Assembly: GCF_932526225.1 (NCBI RefSeq)
Contig: NC_064043.1
Location: 15,934,085-15,998,084 of the forward strand
Reading direction: 5' to 3'
Source of the DNA: Nematostella vectensis
Lineage: Eukaryota > Cnidaria > Anthozoa > Actiniaria > Edwardsiidae
DNA: 64,000 nucleotides
How positions within the stretch are numbered: the stretch's first letter is position 1; every line of letters starts with the position of its first letter. Of this stretch, positions 1 to 9,444 are shown piece after piece. A program made the translations under genes and the position numbers. The notes under the pieces were generated by a model. The model searched no databases, was not told the origin of the DNA, and saw only the letters and a list, made by a program, of their open reading frames with translations.

Positions 1-1701
1 AGCGGTACTAGACCGCTTGTTGACGTTTCTGGTCGGGACTGGGTACTCCCCCGGTTAAGGCTAAGCAGGACAATCAGATTGTGATGCCAAAATTTTTTGA
101 CCCGAGGGACCACATGCCTGCAAACTCTTTTATGGCATCCAAGGCAGAGCACCAGATAATACTAGATGGGTGGCCAGTCTTCAGCAATACCCAGTCAAGC
201 AAGCCAAAAAAAAATATGGCATGTAGTCGTGGGTGGGGGTCTCCTTAGTTTACATGGCTGTTGTCACGCATTACAACGCCCCAGCGAAAGAACGATCTAT
301 CCATCACATTTATCTCTTTGAGATCCTTTGTTTATATTGCCAGTTTGTTGGGAGAACGTGGCATCTCATCAACTAGTGAACACACTGCATCTTGAGGACT
401 AGTGGTTAATCAAAGTCAGGCACTTCAATTTCCCATACAGTCGCCAACAATTCTTGTGACTGTACCCCAGCAGGCAAGGTCACCCCAGGTGGTGTACTGT
501 ATATTGGGGAACAAAGGGAATGGGTGGCCAATGAACCCTGTCGGTTGTTCATAGAGTATTTCTTGGGCTGGGAAGTTCTTACCCTTGGTAAGTAGCTTTT
601 CCCCTATCATTAACACATAATCTAAACATCCTATCTCAAAGATCCCAGGTACATTCGGAAAGCTAAAATCTTCAGGCTAAAAATAATAAACATAGGCTGA
701 GCAAATACTCCAGTCCAAACCCAGTGAGAAAAAAAAAGAGAACAAATCACTCGTTTGATTGCTTTGTTCACTGCAGTACCAGACCAGACATAATTTACAG
801 ATGAAGATGAAGAATGAAGATGAAGAAATGATTTTTATCATTGTAACTTAATAGATTATTTATTTTTTTCTATTATAATTATCGATGAGAGATATGCTTT
901 AAGAAGAAATAAAAGCTCCGCAAATATAAGTTTTGTATCAATAGGGCACACTTTTAAGGCCTATTGTACAGGCTTGGCATCTTGACGCGCGATGCCACAA
1001 ATATAATTGAGTTAACTAGTATGCAAGTAAACTTTTGCCCTTGTGTGATTAGCGATTTTCAGATGAAGAAACATTATAACTATAACATTAAAAAAGATAG
1101 AATGATAACAGTAGCATCCTTTCAAGCAGTTAAGGCAGAAAAATCACCATTCGCAGTTTTTCATTTTTTTATATCTTCTATCAATCGTTTGATTGCTTTG
1201 TTCAGAGCAGAAACAGACGAGACATAATTTACAAAGGATCACCCATTTATTGTCTCTTATCTGATTCACAAGACACGAGAAGGTCAGATGAAAAAAAGAT
1301 TATATAACTATAAAATTAAAACAGAACGAATGATAACAGTACCATCTTCTTCGTGGCGTGTGCTACCTTATAGGAAACAGAGAAGTCCCAAGTATCTGAG
1401 AAACCACCTGCGATGTTAGTTGAAGATAAAGAACAAGGACGGAAACGAAGTTAAAGAAAAACTTAAAAACATTTGAAAATCCTTTTGAATCTCATTTAGA
1501 TATATTTAAAGAGTCAGACCGTGCGCACATAGGATCCAGTCACATCCCTGAAACTGGTTTTTCAACTCTCTTGCTTCTTCGTGGCGTGTGTTACCTAATA
1601 GCAAACAGAGAAGTCCCAAGTATCTGAGACTGATTTCTCGACTCTCACTTGCCTCTTTGTGGTGTGTCCTACTTTATAGCAAACAGGGAAGTCCAAAATA
1701 T
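1..1701 (+). repeat. Unit 0, class A, cut at left edge
   Basis: This class A unit lacks only the first two bases of its hairpin. The 147-bp candidate exon lies at 441-587 (RE-W-VANEP form). The sub-unit from about 964 starts TTG rather than ATG and carries a 1-bp change that shifts the frame after codon 60. It is a near copy of the units starting at 5575 and 52917. Confidence 0.95.
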
Positions 1702-2500
1702 CAAGCGGTACTAGACCGCTTGTTGACGTTTCTGGTCGGGACTGGGTACTCCCCCGGTTAAGGCTAAGCAGGACAATCAGATTGTGCTGCCGAAATTTTT
1801 TGACCCGAGGGACCACATGCCTGCAAACTCTTTTATGGCATCCAAGGCAGAGCACCAGATAATACTAGATGGGTGGCCAGTCTTCAGCAATACCCAGTCA
1901 AGCAAGCCAAAAAAAAAATATGGCATGTAGTCGTGGGTGGGGGTCTCCTTAGTTTACATGGCTGTTGTCACGCATTACAACGCCCCAGCGAAAGAACGAT
2001 CTATCCATCACATTTATCTCTTTGAGATCCTTTGTTTATATTGCCAGTTTGTTGGGAGAACGTGGCATCTCATCAACTAGTGAACACACTGCATCTTGAG
2101 GACTAGTGGTTAATCAAAGTCAAGCACTTCAATTTCCCATACAGTCGCCAACAATTCTTGTGACTGTACCCCAGCAGGCAAGGTTACCCCAGGTGGTGTA
2201 CTGTATATTGGGGAACAAAGGGAATGGGTGGCCAATGAACCCTGTCGGTTGTTCATAGAGTATTTCTTGGGCTGGGAAGTTCTTACCCTTGGTAAGTAGC
2301 TTTTCCCCTATCATTAACACATAATGTAAACATCCTATCTCAAAGATCCCAGGTACCTTCGGAAGGCTAAAATCTTCAGGCTAAAAATAATGAACATAGG
2401 CTGAGCAAATACTCCAGTCCAAACCCAGTGAGAAAAAAAAGAGAACAAATCACTCGTTTGATTGCTTTGTTCACTGCAGTACCAGACCAGACATAATTTA

Positions 2501-2980
2501 CAGATGAAGAATGAAGATGAAGAAATGATTTTTATCATTGTAACTTAATATATTATTTCTTTTTTTTCTATTATAATTATCGATGAGAGATATGCTTTAA
2601 GAAGAAATAAAAGCTCCGCAAATATAAGTTTTGTATCAATAGGGCACCCTTTTAAGGCCAATGTACAGGCTTGGCATCTTGACGCGCGATTCCACAAATA
2701 TAATTGAGTTAACTAGTATGCAAGTAAACTTTTGCCCTTGTGTGATTAGCGATTTTCAGATGAAGAAACATTATAACTATAACATTAAAAAAGAAAGAAT
2801 GATAACAGTAGCATCCTTCCAAGCAGTTAAGGCAGAGCAATGCACCATTTGCAGTTTTTCATTTTTTTATATCTTCTCTCAATCGTTTGATTGCTTTGTT
2901 CAGAGCAGAAACAGACGAGACATAATTTACAAAGGATCACCCATTTATTCTCTTATCTGTATCACAAGACACAAGAAGAT
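2501..2980 (+). repeat. Class B sub-unit, first copy (unit 1)
   Basis: It runs from CAGATGAAGA after P1 to just before CAGATGAAAA after P2. It contains the GATGAA tract, the weak TATA form, and a landmark ATG at 2661 with a GCGCGATTCC variant downstream. Confidence 0.85.
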
Positions 2981-3451
2981 CAGATGAAAACACGATTTTT
3001 CTCATTATAACTTGATAGATTATTTAATTTTTTCTATTATAATTATTGATGAAAGAATTGCTTTAAAAGGAAATAAAAGCTCGGCATATATAAGCCTTGT
3101 ATAAATAGGGCACCCTTTTAAGGCCAATGTACAGGCTTGGCATCTTGAAGCGCGAAGCCACAAATATAATTGAGTTAACTAGTATGCAAGTAAACTTTTG
3201 CCCTTGTGTGATTAGCGATTTTCAGATGAAGAAAAATTCTAACTATAACATTAAAAAAGAAAGAATGATAAGAACAGTGACCTCCTTCCAAGCAGTTAAG
3301 GCAGAGCAATTCACAATTCGCAGTTTTTCATTTTTTTATATCTTCTCTCAATCGTTTGATTGCTTTGTTCAGAGCAGAAACAGACGAGACATAATTTACA
3401 AAGGATCACCCATTTATTGTCTCTTATCTGATTCACAAGACACGAGAAGGT
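2981..3451 (+). repeat. Class B sub-unit, second copy (unit 1)
   Basis: Tandem copy of the preceding sub-unit. Its landmark ATG at 3127 is 466 bp after that of the first copy. It lacks the GATGAA array, has the strong TATA form and carries the GCGCGAAGCC variant. The left boundary, after CAGATGAA, is where P1-context and P2-context sequence join. Confidence 0.85.
3072..3130 (+). promoter_or_regulatory. Strong TATA-like segment in second sub-unit of class B
   Basis: AATAAA at 3072-3077 is followed by TATATAAG at 3087-3094 and TATAAATA at 3100-3107. Both are close to textbook TATA boxes, and a start would fall near 3117-3135. This strong form sits in second sub-units of class B (for example 8660-8690, 12535-12560, 29220-29245) and in units 23-26, while first sub-units carry a weaker AAATATAAG/GTATCAATA form. 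Direction and function are inferred. Confidence 0.3.
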
Positions 3452-3868
3452 CAGATGAAAAAAAGATTATATAACTATAAAATTAAAACAGAACGAATGA
3501 TAACAGTACCATCTTCTTCGTGGCGTGTGCTACCTTATAGGAAACAGAGAAGTCCCAAGTATCTGAGAAACCACCTGCGATGTTAGTTGAAGATAAAGAA
3601 CAAGGACGGAAACGAAGTTAAAGAAAAACTTAAAAACATTTGAAAATCCTTTTGAATCTCATTTAGATATATTTAAAGAGTCAGACCGTGCGCACATAGG
3701 ATCCAGTCACATCCCTGAAACTGGTTTTTCAACTCACTTGCTTCTTTGTGGCGTGTGTTACCTAAAAGCAAACAGAGAAGTCCCAAGTATCTGAGACTGA
3801 TTTCTCGACTCTCACTTGCCTCTTTGTGGCGTGTCCTACTTTATAGCAAACAGGGAAGTCCAAAATAT

Positions 3869-5574
3869 CAAGCGGTACTAGACCGCTTGTTGACGTTTCT
3901 GGTCGGGACTGGGTACTCCCCCGGTTAAGGCTAAGCAGGACAATCAGATTGTGATGCCGAAATTTTTTGACCCGAAGGACAACATGCCTGCAAACTCTTT
4001 TATGGCATCCAAGGCAGAGCACCAGATAATACTAGATGGGTGGCCAGTCTTCAGCAATACCCAGTCAAGCAAGCCAAAAAAAAAATATGGCATGTAGTCG
4101 TGGGTGGGGGTCTCCTTAGTTTACATGGCTGTTGTCACGCATTACAACGCCCCAGCGAAAGAACGATCTATCCATCACATTTATCTCTTTGAGATCCTTT
4201 GTTTATATTGCCAGTTTGTTGGGAGAACGTGGCATCTCATCAACTAGTGAACACACTGCATCTTGAGGACTAGTGGTTAATCAAAGTCAAGCACTTCAAT
4301 TTCCCATACAGTCGCCAACAATTCTTGTGACTGTACCCCAGCAGGCAAGGTCACCCCAGGTGGTGTACTGTATATTGGGGAACAAGGAGAATGGGCGGCC
4401 CCTGAACCCTGTCGGTTGTTCATAGAGTATTTCTTGGGCTGGGAAGTTCTTACCCTTGGTAAGTAGCTTTTCCCCTATCATCAACACATAATCTAAACAT
4501 CCTATCTCAAAGATCCCAGGTACATTGGGAAAGCTAAAATCTTCAGGCTAAAAATAATAAACATAGGCTGAGCAAATACTCCAGTCCAAACCCAGTGAGA
4601 AAAAAAAAGAGAACAAATCACTCGTTTGATTGCTTTGTTCACTGCAGTACCAGACCAGACATAATTTACAGATGAAGATGAAGAATGAAGATGAAGAAAT
4701 GATTTTTATCATTGTAACTTAATATATTATTTCTTTTTTTTCTATTATAATTATCGATGAGAGATATGCTTTAAGAAGAAATAAAAGCTCCGCAAATATA
4801 AGTTTTGTATCAATAGGGCACCCTTTTAAGGCCAATGTACAGGCTTGGCATCTTGACGCGCGATTCCACAAATATAATTGAGTTAACTAGTATGCAAGTA
4901 AACTTTTCCCCTTGTGTGATTAGCGATTTTCAGATGAAGAAACATTATAACTATAACATTAAAAAAGAAAGAATGATAACAGTAGCATCCTTCCAAGCAG
5001 TTAAGGCAGAAAAAATCACCATTCGCAGTTTTTCATTTTTTTATATCTTCTATCAATCGTTTGATTGCTTTGTTCAGAGCAGAAACAGACGAGACATAAT
5101 TTACAAAGGATCACCCATTTATTGTCTCTTATCTGATTCACAAGACACGAGAAGGTCAGATGAAAAAAAGATTATATAACTATAAAATTAAAACAGAACG
5201 AATGATAACAGTACCATCTTCTTCGTGGCGTGTGCTACCTTATAGGGAACAGAGAAATCCCAAGTATCTGAGAAACCACCTGCGATGTTAGTTGAAGATA
5301 AAGAACAAGGACGGAAACAAAGTTAAAAAAAAACTTAAAAAACATTTGAAAATCCTTTTGAATCTCATTTAGATATATTTAAAGAGTCAGACCGTGCGCA
5401 CATAGGATCCAGTCACATCCCTGAAACTGGTTTTTCAACTCACTTGCTTCTTCGTGGCGTGTGTTACCTAATAGCAAACAGAGAAGTCCCAAGTATCTGA
5501 GACTGATTTCTCGACTCTCACTTGCCTCTTCGTGGCGTGTCCTACTTTATAGCAAACAGGGAAGTCCAAAATAT
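3869..5574 (+). repeat. Unit 2, class A (1706 bp)
   Basis: Class A unit with the candidate exon at 4312-4458 (GE-W-AAPEP form). The sub-unit from 4835 begins with ATG and keeps a 114-codon frame. It corresponds to the unit at 9445, 5,577 bp downstream. Confidence 0.95.
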
Positions 5575-5728
5575 CAAGCGGTACTAGACCGCTTGTTGAC
5601 GTTTCTGGTCGGGACTGGATACTCCCCCGGTTAAGGCTAAGCAGGACAATCAGATTGTGATGCCGAAATTTTTTGACCCGAGGGACCACATGCCTGCAAA
5701 CTCTTTTATGGCATCCAAGGCAGAGCAC
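5468..5728 (-). other. Recurrent 86-codon minus-strand open frame, doubtful
   Basis: An open frame of 86 codons, reading right to left across the hairpin and two of the 56-bp sub-repeats, is present at the same place in nearly every unit. It is lost by deletion in unit 12 and shortened in the last unit. The product has no signal peptide, membrane segment or recognisable domain. It contains two related stretches, DFPVCY and DFSVCY, because the underlying DNA is a sub-repeat. Retention is explained by the youth of the array; I do not call it a gene. Confidence 0.12.
5575..5595 (+). repeat. Invariant 8-bp-stem hairpin (unit start marker, reference copy)
   Basis: CAAGCGGT and ACCGCTTG are perfect inverted repeats separated by a 5-base loop, ACTAG. 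The element recurs once per unit, starting at 1702, 3869, 5575, 7278, 9445 and so on to 62377 (32 complete copies). I saw no substitution in any copy, although flanking bases vary. It could be a protein-binding palindrome, an RNA stem or simply a chance inverted repeat in a young array. Confidence 0.7.
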
Positions 5729-6016
5729 CAGATAATACTAGATGGGTGGCCAGTCTTCAGCAATACCCAGTCAAGCAAGCCAAAAAAAAATATGGCATGT
5801 AGTCGTGGGTGGGGGTCTCCTTAGTTTACATGGCTGTTGTCACGCATTACAACGCCCCAGCGAAAGAACGATCTATCCATCACATTTATCTCTTTGAGAT
5901 CCTTTGTTTATATTGCCAGTTTGTTGGGAGAACGTGGCATCTCATCAACTAGTGAACACACTGCATCTTGAGGACTAGTGGTTAATCAAAGTCAAGCACT
6001 TCAATTTCCCATACAG

Positions 6017-6163
6017 TCGCCAACAATTCTTGTGACTGTACCCCAGCAGGCAAGGTCACCCCAGGTGGTGTACTGTATATTGGGGAACAAAGGGAATGGG
6101 TGGCCAATGAACCCTGTCGGTTGTTCATAGAGTATTTCTTGGGCTGGGAAGTTCTTACCCTTG
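6017..6163 (+). other. Candidate gene-derived exon, 147 bp, phase 1-1 (reference copy)
   Basis: Seen: a pyrimidine-rich tract ending ATACAG precedes this segment, with a branch-like TTAAT about 40 bp upstream. It ends in TTG|GTAAGT, an excellent 5' splice-site match. Read from the third base, it is open for 48 codons and splits one codon at each end (phase 1-1), so copies could be spliced to each other in frame. The peptide has a CDC pair near residues 5-7, then GGVLYIGEQ, a Trp, EPC, and ends GWEVLTL. The spacing weakly recalls a von Willebrand type C-like extracellular module, but too few cysteines are present to assign it. All 33 full copies are 147 bp without stop or frameshift. Against function: most private substitutions change amino acids. 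The antisense strand is also open, so this could be chance. Confidence 0.3.
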
Positions 6164-6168
6164 GTAAG
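6154..6168. other. Inverted repeat carrying splice-donor-like GGTAAG on both strands
   Basis: CTTACC-CTT-GGTAAG is a perfect 6-bp inverted repeat at the end of the 147-bp segment. The plus strand reads TTG|GTAAGT and the minus strand AGG|GTAAGA, so both strands offer a donor-like site. It is unchanged in all full and truncated copies that I read. Confidence 0.5.
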
Positions 6169-6328
6169 TAGCTTTTCCCCTATCATTAACACATAATCTA
6201 AACATCCTATCTCAAAGATCCCAGGTACATTCGGAAAGCTAAAATCTTCAGGCTAAAAATAATAAACATAGGCTGAGCAAATACTCCAGTCCAAACCCAG
6301 TGAGAAAAAAAAAGAGAACAAATCACTC

Positions 6329-6375
6329 GTTTGATTGCTTTGTTCACTGCAGTACCAGACCAGACATAATTTACA
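6329..6375 (+). repeat. P1 element, 47-bp internal repeat (first copy)
   Basis: This 47-bp stretch matches the P2 element 434 bp downstream at 42 of 47 positions. Both begin GTTTGATTGCTTTGTTCA and end GACATAATTTACA. The pair flanks the sub-unit that is doubled in class B and is the likely site of misaligned exchange. Confidence 0.8.
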
Positions 6376-6407
6376 GATGAAGATGAAGAATGAAGATGAA
6401 GAAATGA
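6375..6407 (+). repeat. GATGAA-type purine microsatellite
   Basis: A short imperfect array of GATGAA and GAATGA motifs lies just after P1 in each class A unit. Its length varies: it is shorter by one or two repeats in units 1, 4, 6 and 20 and in the diverged block. The strand bias is pure purine. Confidence 0.8.
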
Positions 6408-6483
6408 TTTTTATCATTGTAACTTAATAGATTATTTATTTTTTTCTATTATAATTATCGATGAGAGATATGCTTTAAGAAGA

Positions 6484-6530
6484 AATAAAAGCTCCGCAAA
6501 TATAAGTTTTGTATCAATAGGGCACACTTT
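6484..6530 (+). promoter_or_regulatory. TATA/AATAAA-like segment of the sub-unit, weak form
   Basis: AATAAA occurs at 6484-6489, followed by AATATAAG and GTATCAATAGGG. The AT-rich run upstream and the GC-richer stretch downstream resemble a core promoter. AATAAA could equally be a polyadenylation signal for transcription entering from the left. No transcript evidence is available. Confidence 0.2.
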
Positions 6531-6762
6531 TAAGGCCTATTGTACAGGCTTGGCATCTTGACGCGCGATGCCACAAATATAATTGAGTTAACTAGTATGC
6601 AAGTAAACTTTTGCCCTTGTGTGATTAGCGATTTTCAGATGAAGAAACATTATAACTATAACATTAAAAAAGATAGAATGATAACAGTAGCATCCTTTCA
6701 AGCAGTTAAGGCAGAAAAATCACCATTCGCAGTTTTTCATTTTTTTATATCTTCTATCAATC

Positions 6763-6809
6763 GTTTGATTGCTTTGTTCAGAGCAGAAACAGACGAGACA
6801 TAATTTACA
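6763..6809 (+). repeat. P2 element, 47-bp internal repeat (second copy)
   Basis: Second copy of the P1/P2 pair, preceded by a T-rich tract. TTTGTTCAG before AGCAG resembles a 3' splice site. In some units the bases just upstream form the perfect 14-bp palindrome CAATCAATTGATTG (for example 14507-14520); in others the centre is CGTTTG. Confidence 0.75.
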
Positions 6810-6921
6810 AAGGATCACCCATTTATTGTCTCTTATCTGATTCACAAGACACGAGAAGGTCAGATGAAAAAAAGATTATATAACTATAAAATTAAAACAG
6901 AACGAATGATAACAGTACCAT

Positions 6922-6977
6922 CTTCTTCGTGGCGTGTGCTACCTTATAGGAAACAGAGAAGTCCCAAGTATCTGAGA
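6922..6977 (+). repeat. 56-bp sub-repeat S1
   Basis: First of three copies per unit of a sequence beginning CTTCTTCGTGGCGTGTG. S1 and S2 are identical at 53 of 56 positions. Read on the plus strand it encodes WRVLPYRKQRSPKYLR. Confidence 0.85.
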
Positions 6978-7149
6978 AACCACCTGCGATGTTAGTTGAA
7001 GATAAAGAACAAGGACGGAAACGAAGTTAAAGAAAAACTTAAAAACATTTGAAAATCCTTTTGAATCTCATTTAGATATATTTAAAGAGTCAGACCGTGC
7101 GCACATAGGATCCAGTCACATCCCTGAAACTGGTTTTTCAACTCTCTTG

Positions 7150-7205
7150 CTTCTTCGTGGCGTGTGTTACCTAATAGCAAACAGAGAAGTCCCAAGTATC
7201 TGAGA
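7150..7205 (+). repeat. 56-bp sub-repeat S2
   Basis: Second copy, 228 bp after S1, which is a whole number of codons. It normally contains TAATAG, a double stop in the shared frame. In units 1, 4, 28 and 29 this became AAAAGC, opening the frame across S2 and S3. Confidence 0.85.
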
Positions 7206-7227
7206 CTGATTTCTCGACTCTCACTTG

Positions 7228-7283
7228 CCTCTTTGTGGCGTGTCCTACTTTATAGCAAACAGGGAAGTCCAAAATATCAAGCG
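7228..7283 (+). repeat. 56-bp sub-repeat S3
   Basis: Third and most diverged copy, 78 bp after S2 and about three quarters identical to it. Its end runs into the unit hairpin at 7278. It encodes a related WRVLLYSKQGSPKY stretch in the same frame as S1 and S2. Confidence 0.8.
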
Positions 7284-9444
7284 GTACTAGACCGCTTGTT
7301 GACGTTTCTGGTCGGGACTGGGTACTCCCCCGGTTAAGGCTAAGCAGGACAATCAGATTGTGCTGCCGAAATTTTTTGACCCGAGGGACCACATGCCTGC
7401 AAACTCTTTTATGGCATCCAAGGCAGAGCACCAGATAATACTAGATGGGTGGCCAGTCTTCAGCAATACCCAGTCAAGCAAGCCAAAAAAAAAATATGGC
7501 ATGTAGTCGTGGGTGGGGGTCTCCTTAGTTTACATGGCTGTTGTCACGCATTACAACGCCCCAGCGAAAGAACGATCTATCCATCACATTTATCTCTTTG
7601 AGATCCTTTGTTTATATTGCCAGTTTGTTGGGAGAACGTGGCATCTCATCAACTAGTGAACACACTGCATCTTGAGGACTAGTGGTTAATCAAAGTCAAG
7701 CACTTCAATTTCCCATACAGTCGCCAACAATTCTTGTGACTGTACCCCAGCAGGCAAGGTTACCCCAGGTGGTGTACTGTATATTGGGGAACAAAGGGAA
7801 TGGGTGGCCAATGAACCCTGTCGGTTGTTCATAGAGTATTTCTTGGGCTGGGAAGTTCTTACCCTTGGTAAGTAGCTTTTCCCCTATCATTAACACATAA
7901 TGTAAACATCCTATCTCAAAGATCCCAGGTACCTTCGGAAGGCTAAAATCTTCAGGCTAAAAATAATGAACATAGGCTGAGCAAATACTCCAGTCCAAAC
8001 CCAGTGAGAAAAAAAAGAGAACAAATCACTCGTTTGATTGCTTTGTTCACTGCAGTACCAGACCAGACATAATTTACAGATGAAGAATGAAGATGAAGAA
8101 ATGATTTTTATCATTGTAACTTAATATATTATTTCTTTTTTTTCTATTATAATTATCGATGAGAGATATGCTTTAAGAAGAAATAAAAGCTCCGCAAATA
8201 TAAGTTTTGTATCAATAGGGCACCCTTTTAAGGCCAATGTACAGGCTTGGCATCTTGACGCGCGATTCCACAAATATAATTGAGTTAACTAGTATGCAAG
8301 TAAACTTTTGCCCTTGTGTGATTAGCGATTTTCAGATGAAGAAACATTATAACTATAACATTAAAAAAGAAAGAATGATAACAGTAGCATCCTTCCAAGC
8401 AGTTAAGGCAGAGCAATTCACCATTTGCAGTTTTTCATTTTTTTATATCTTCTCTCAATCGTTTGATTGCTTTGTTCAGAGCAGAAACAGACGAGACATA
8501 ATTTACAAAGGATCACCCATTTATTCTCTTATCTGTATCACAAGACACGAGAAGATCAGATGAAAACACGATTTTTCTCATTATAACTTGATAGATTATT
8601 TAATTTTTTCTATTATAATTATTGATGAAAGAATTGCTTTAAAAGGAAATAAAAGCTCGGCATATATAAGCCTTGTATAAATAGGGCACCCTTTTAAGGC
8701 CAATGTACAGGCTTGGCATCTTGAAGCGCGAAGCCACAAATATAATTGAGTTAACTAGTATGCAAGTAAACTTTTGCCCTTGTGTGATTAGCGATTTTCA
8801 GATGAAGAAAAATTCTAACTATAACATTAAAAAAGAAAGAATGATAAGAACAGTGACCTCCTTCCAAGCAGTTAAGGCAGAGCAATTCACAATTCGCAGT
8901 TTTTCATTTTTTTATATCTTCTCTCAATCGTTTGATTGCTTTGTTCAGAGCAGAAACAGACGAGACATAATTTACAAAGGATCACCCATTTATTGTCTCT
9001 TATCTGATTCACAAGACACGAGAAGGTCAGATGAAAAAAAGATTATATAACTATAAAATTAAAACAGAACGAATGATAACAGTACCATCTTCTTCGTGGC
9101 GTGTGCTACCTTATAGGAAACAGAGAAGTCCCAAGTATCTGAGAAACCACCTGCGATGTTAGTTGAAGATAAAGAACAAGGACGGAAACGAAGTTAAAGA
9201 AAAACTTAAAAACATTTGAAAATCCTTTTGAATCTCATTTAGATATATTTAAAGAGTCAGACCGTGCGCACATAGGATCCAGTCACATCCCTGAAACTGG
9301 TTTTTCAACTCACTTGCTTCTTTGTGGCGTGTGTTACCTAAAAGCAAACAGAGAAGTCCCAAGTATCTGAGACTGATTTCTCGACTCTCACTTGCCTCTT
9401 TGTGGCGTGTCCTACTTTATAGCAAACAGGGAAGTCCAAAATAT
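7278..9444 (+). repeat. Unit 4, class B (2167 bp)
   Basis: Class B unit with the candidate exon at 7721-7867 (RE-W-VANEP form, sharing the GTC to GTT change with unit 1). The two sub-units have landmark starts at 8237 and 8703, 466 bp apart. It lies 5,576 bp from unit 1 and 47,342 bp from unit 28, with nearly identical sequence. Confidence 0.95.

Larger units (their letters stand above)
1702..3868 (+). repeat. Unit 1, class B (2167 bp)
   Basis: Class B unit with two tandem sub-units, about 2501-2980 and 2981-3451. The candidate exon is at 2145-2291 (RE-W-VANEP form, with one synonymous GTC to GTT change). The second 56-bp sub-repeat has lost its usual stop (TAATAG to AAAAGC), opening a 60-codon frame at 3746-3928. 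It matches the units at 7278 and 54620 almost base for base. Confidence 0.95.
5575..7277 (+). repeat. Unit 3, class A (1703 bp), reference monomer
   Basis: I use this shortest class A unit as the reference. Landmarks in order are: hairpin 5575-5595; A tract near 5782; candidate exon 6017-6163; P1 element 6329-6375; purine tract 6375-6407; AATAAA and TATA-like segment 6484-6530; P2 element 6763-6809; and 56-bp sub-repeats at 6922, 7150 and 7228. It is a near copy of the units at 1 and 52917. Confidence 0.96.

Noticed and set aside
964-1227. Bacterial-style reading of the sub-unit frame starting at TTG
   Set aside because: There is no ribosome-binding site and no bacterial context; in other units the same site is ATG but the frame breaks at different points.
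5628-5650. 5S rRNA-like string (AAGGCTAAGCAGGA)
   Set aside because: It shares about ten bases with the 5S rRNA internal control region, but nothing before or after fits 5S rRNA sequence or folding.
5662-5680. Sm-site-like GAAATTTTTTGAC, which might mark an snRNA or spliced-leader RNA
   Set aside because: No strong 3' stem-loop follows, no known snRNA sequence surrounds it, and the T run is mutated in units 10 and 19.
5810-5820. G-rich GTGGGTGGGGGT as a possible G-quadruplex
   Set aside because: There are only two clear G runs, too few for a standard four-run quadruplex.
6001-6192. 63-codon minus-strand open frame present in nearly all units
   Set aside because: It is antisense to the splice-bounded segment and its retention follows from array homogeneity. 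It has no recognisable domain and changes its C-terminus in units with one C fewer.
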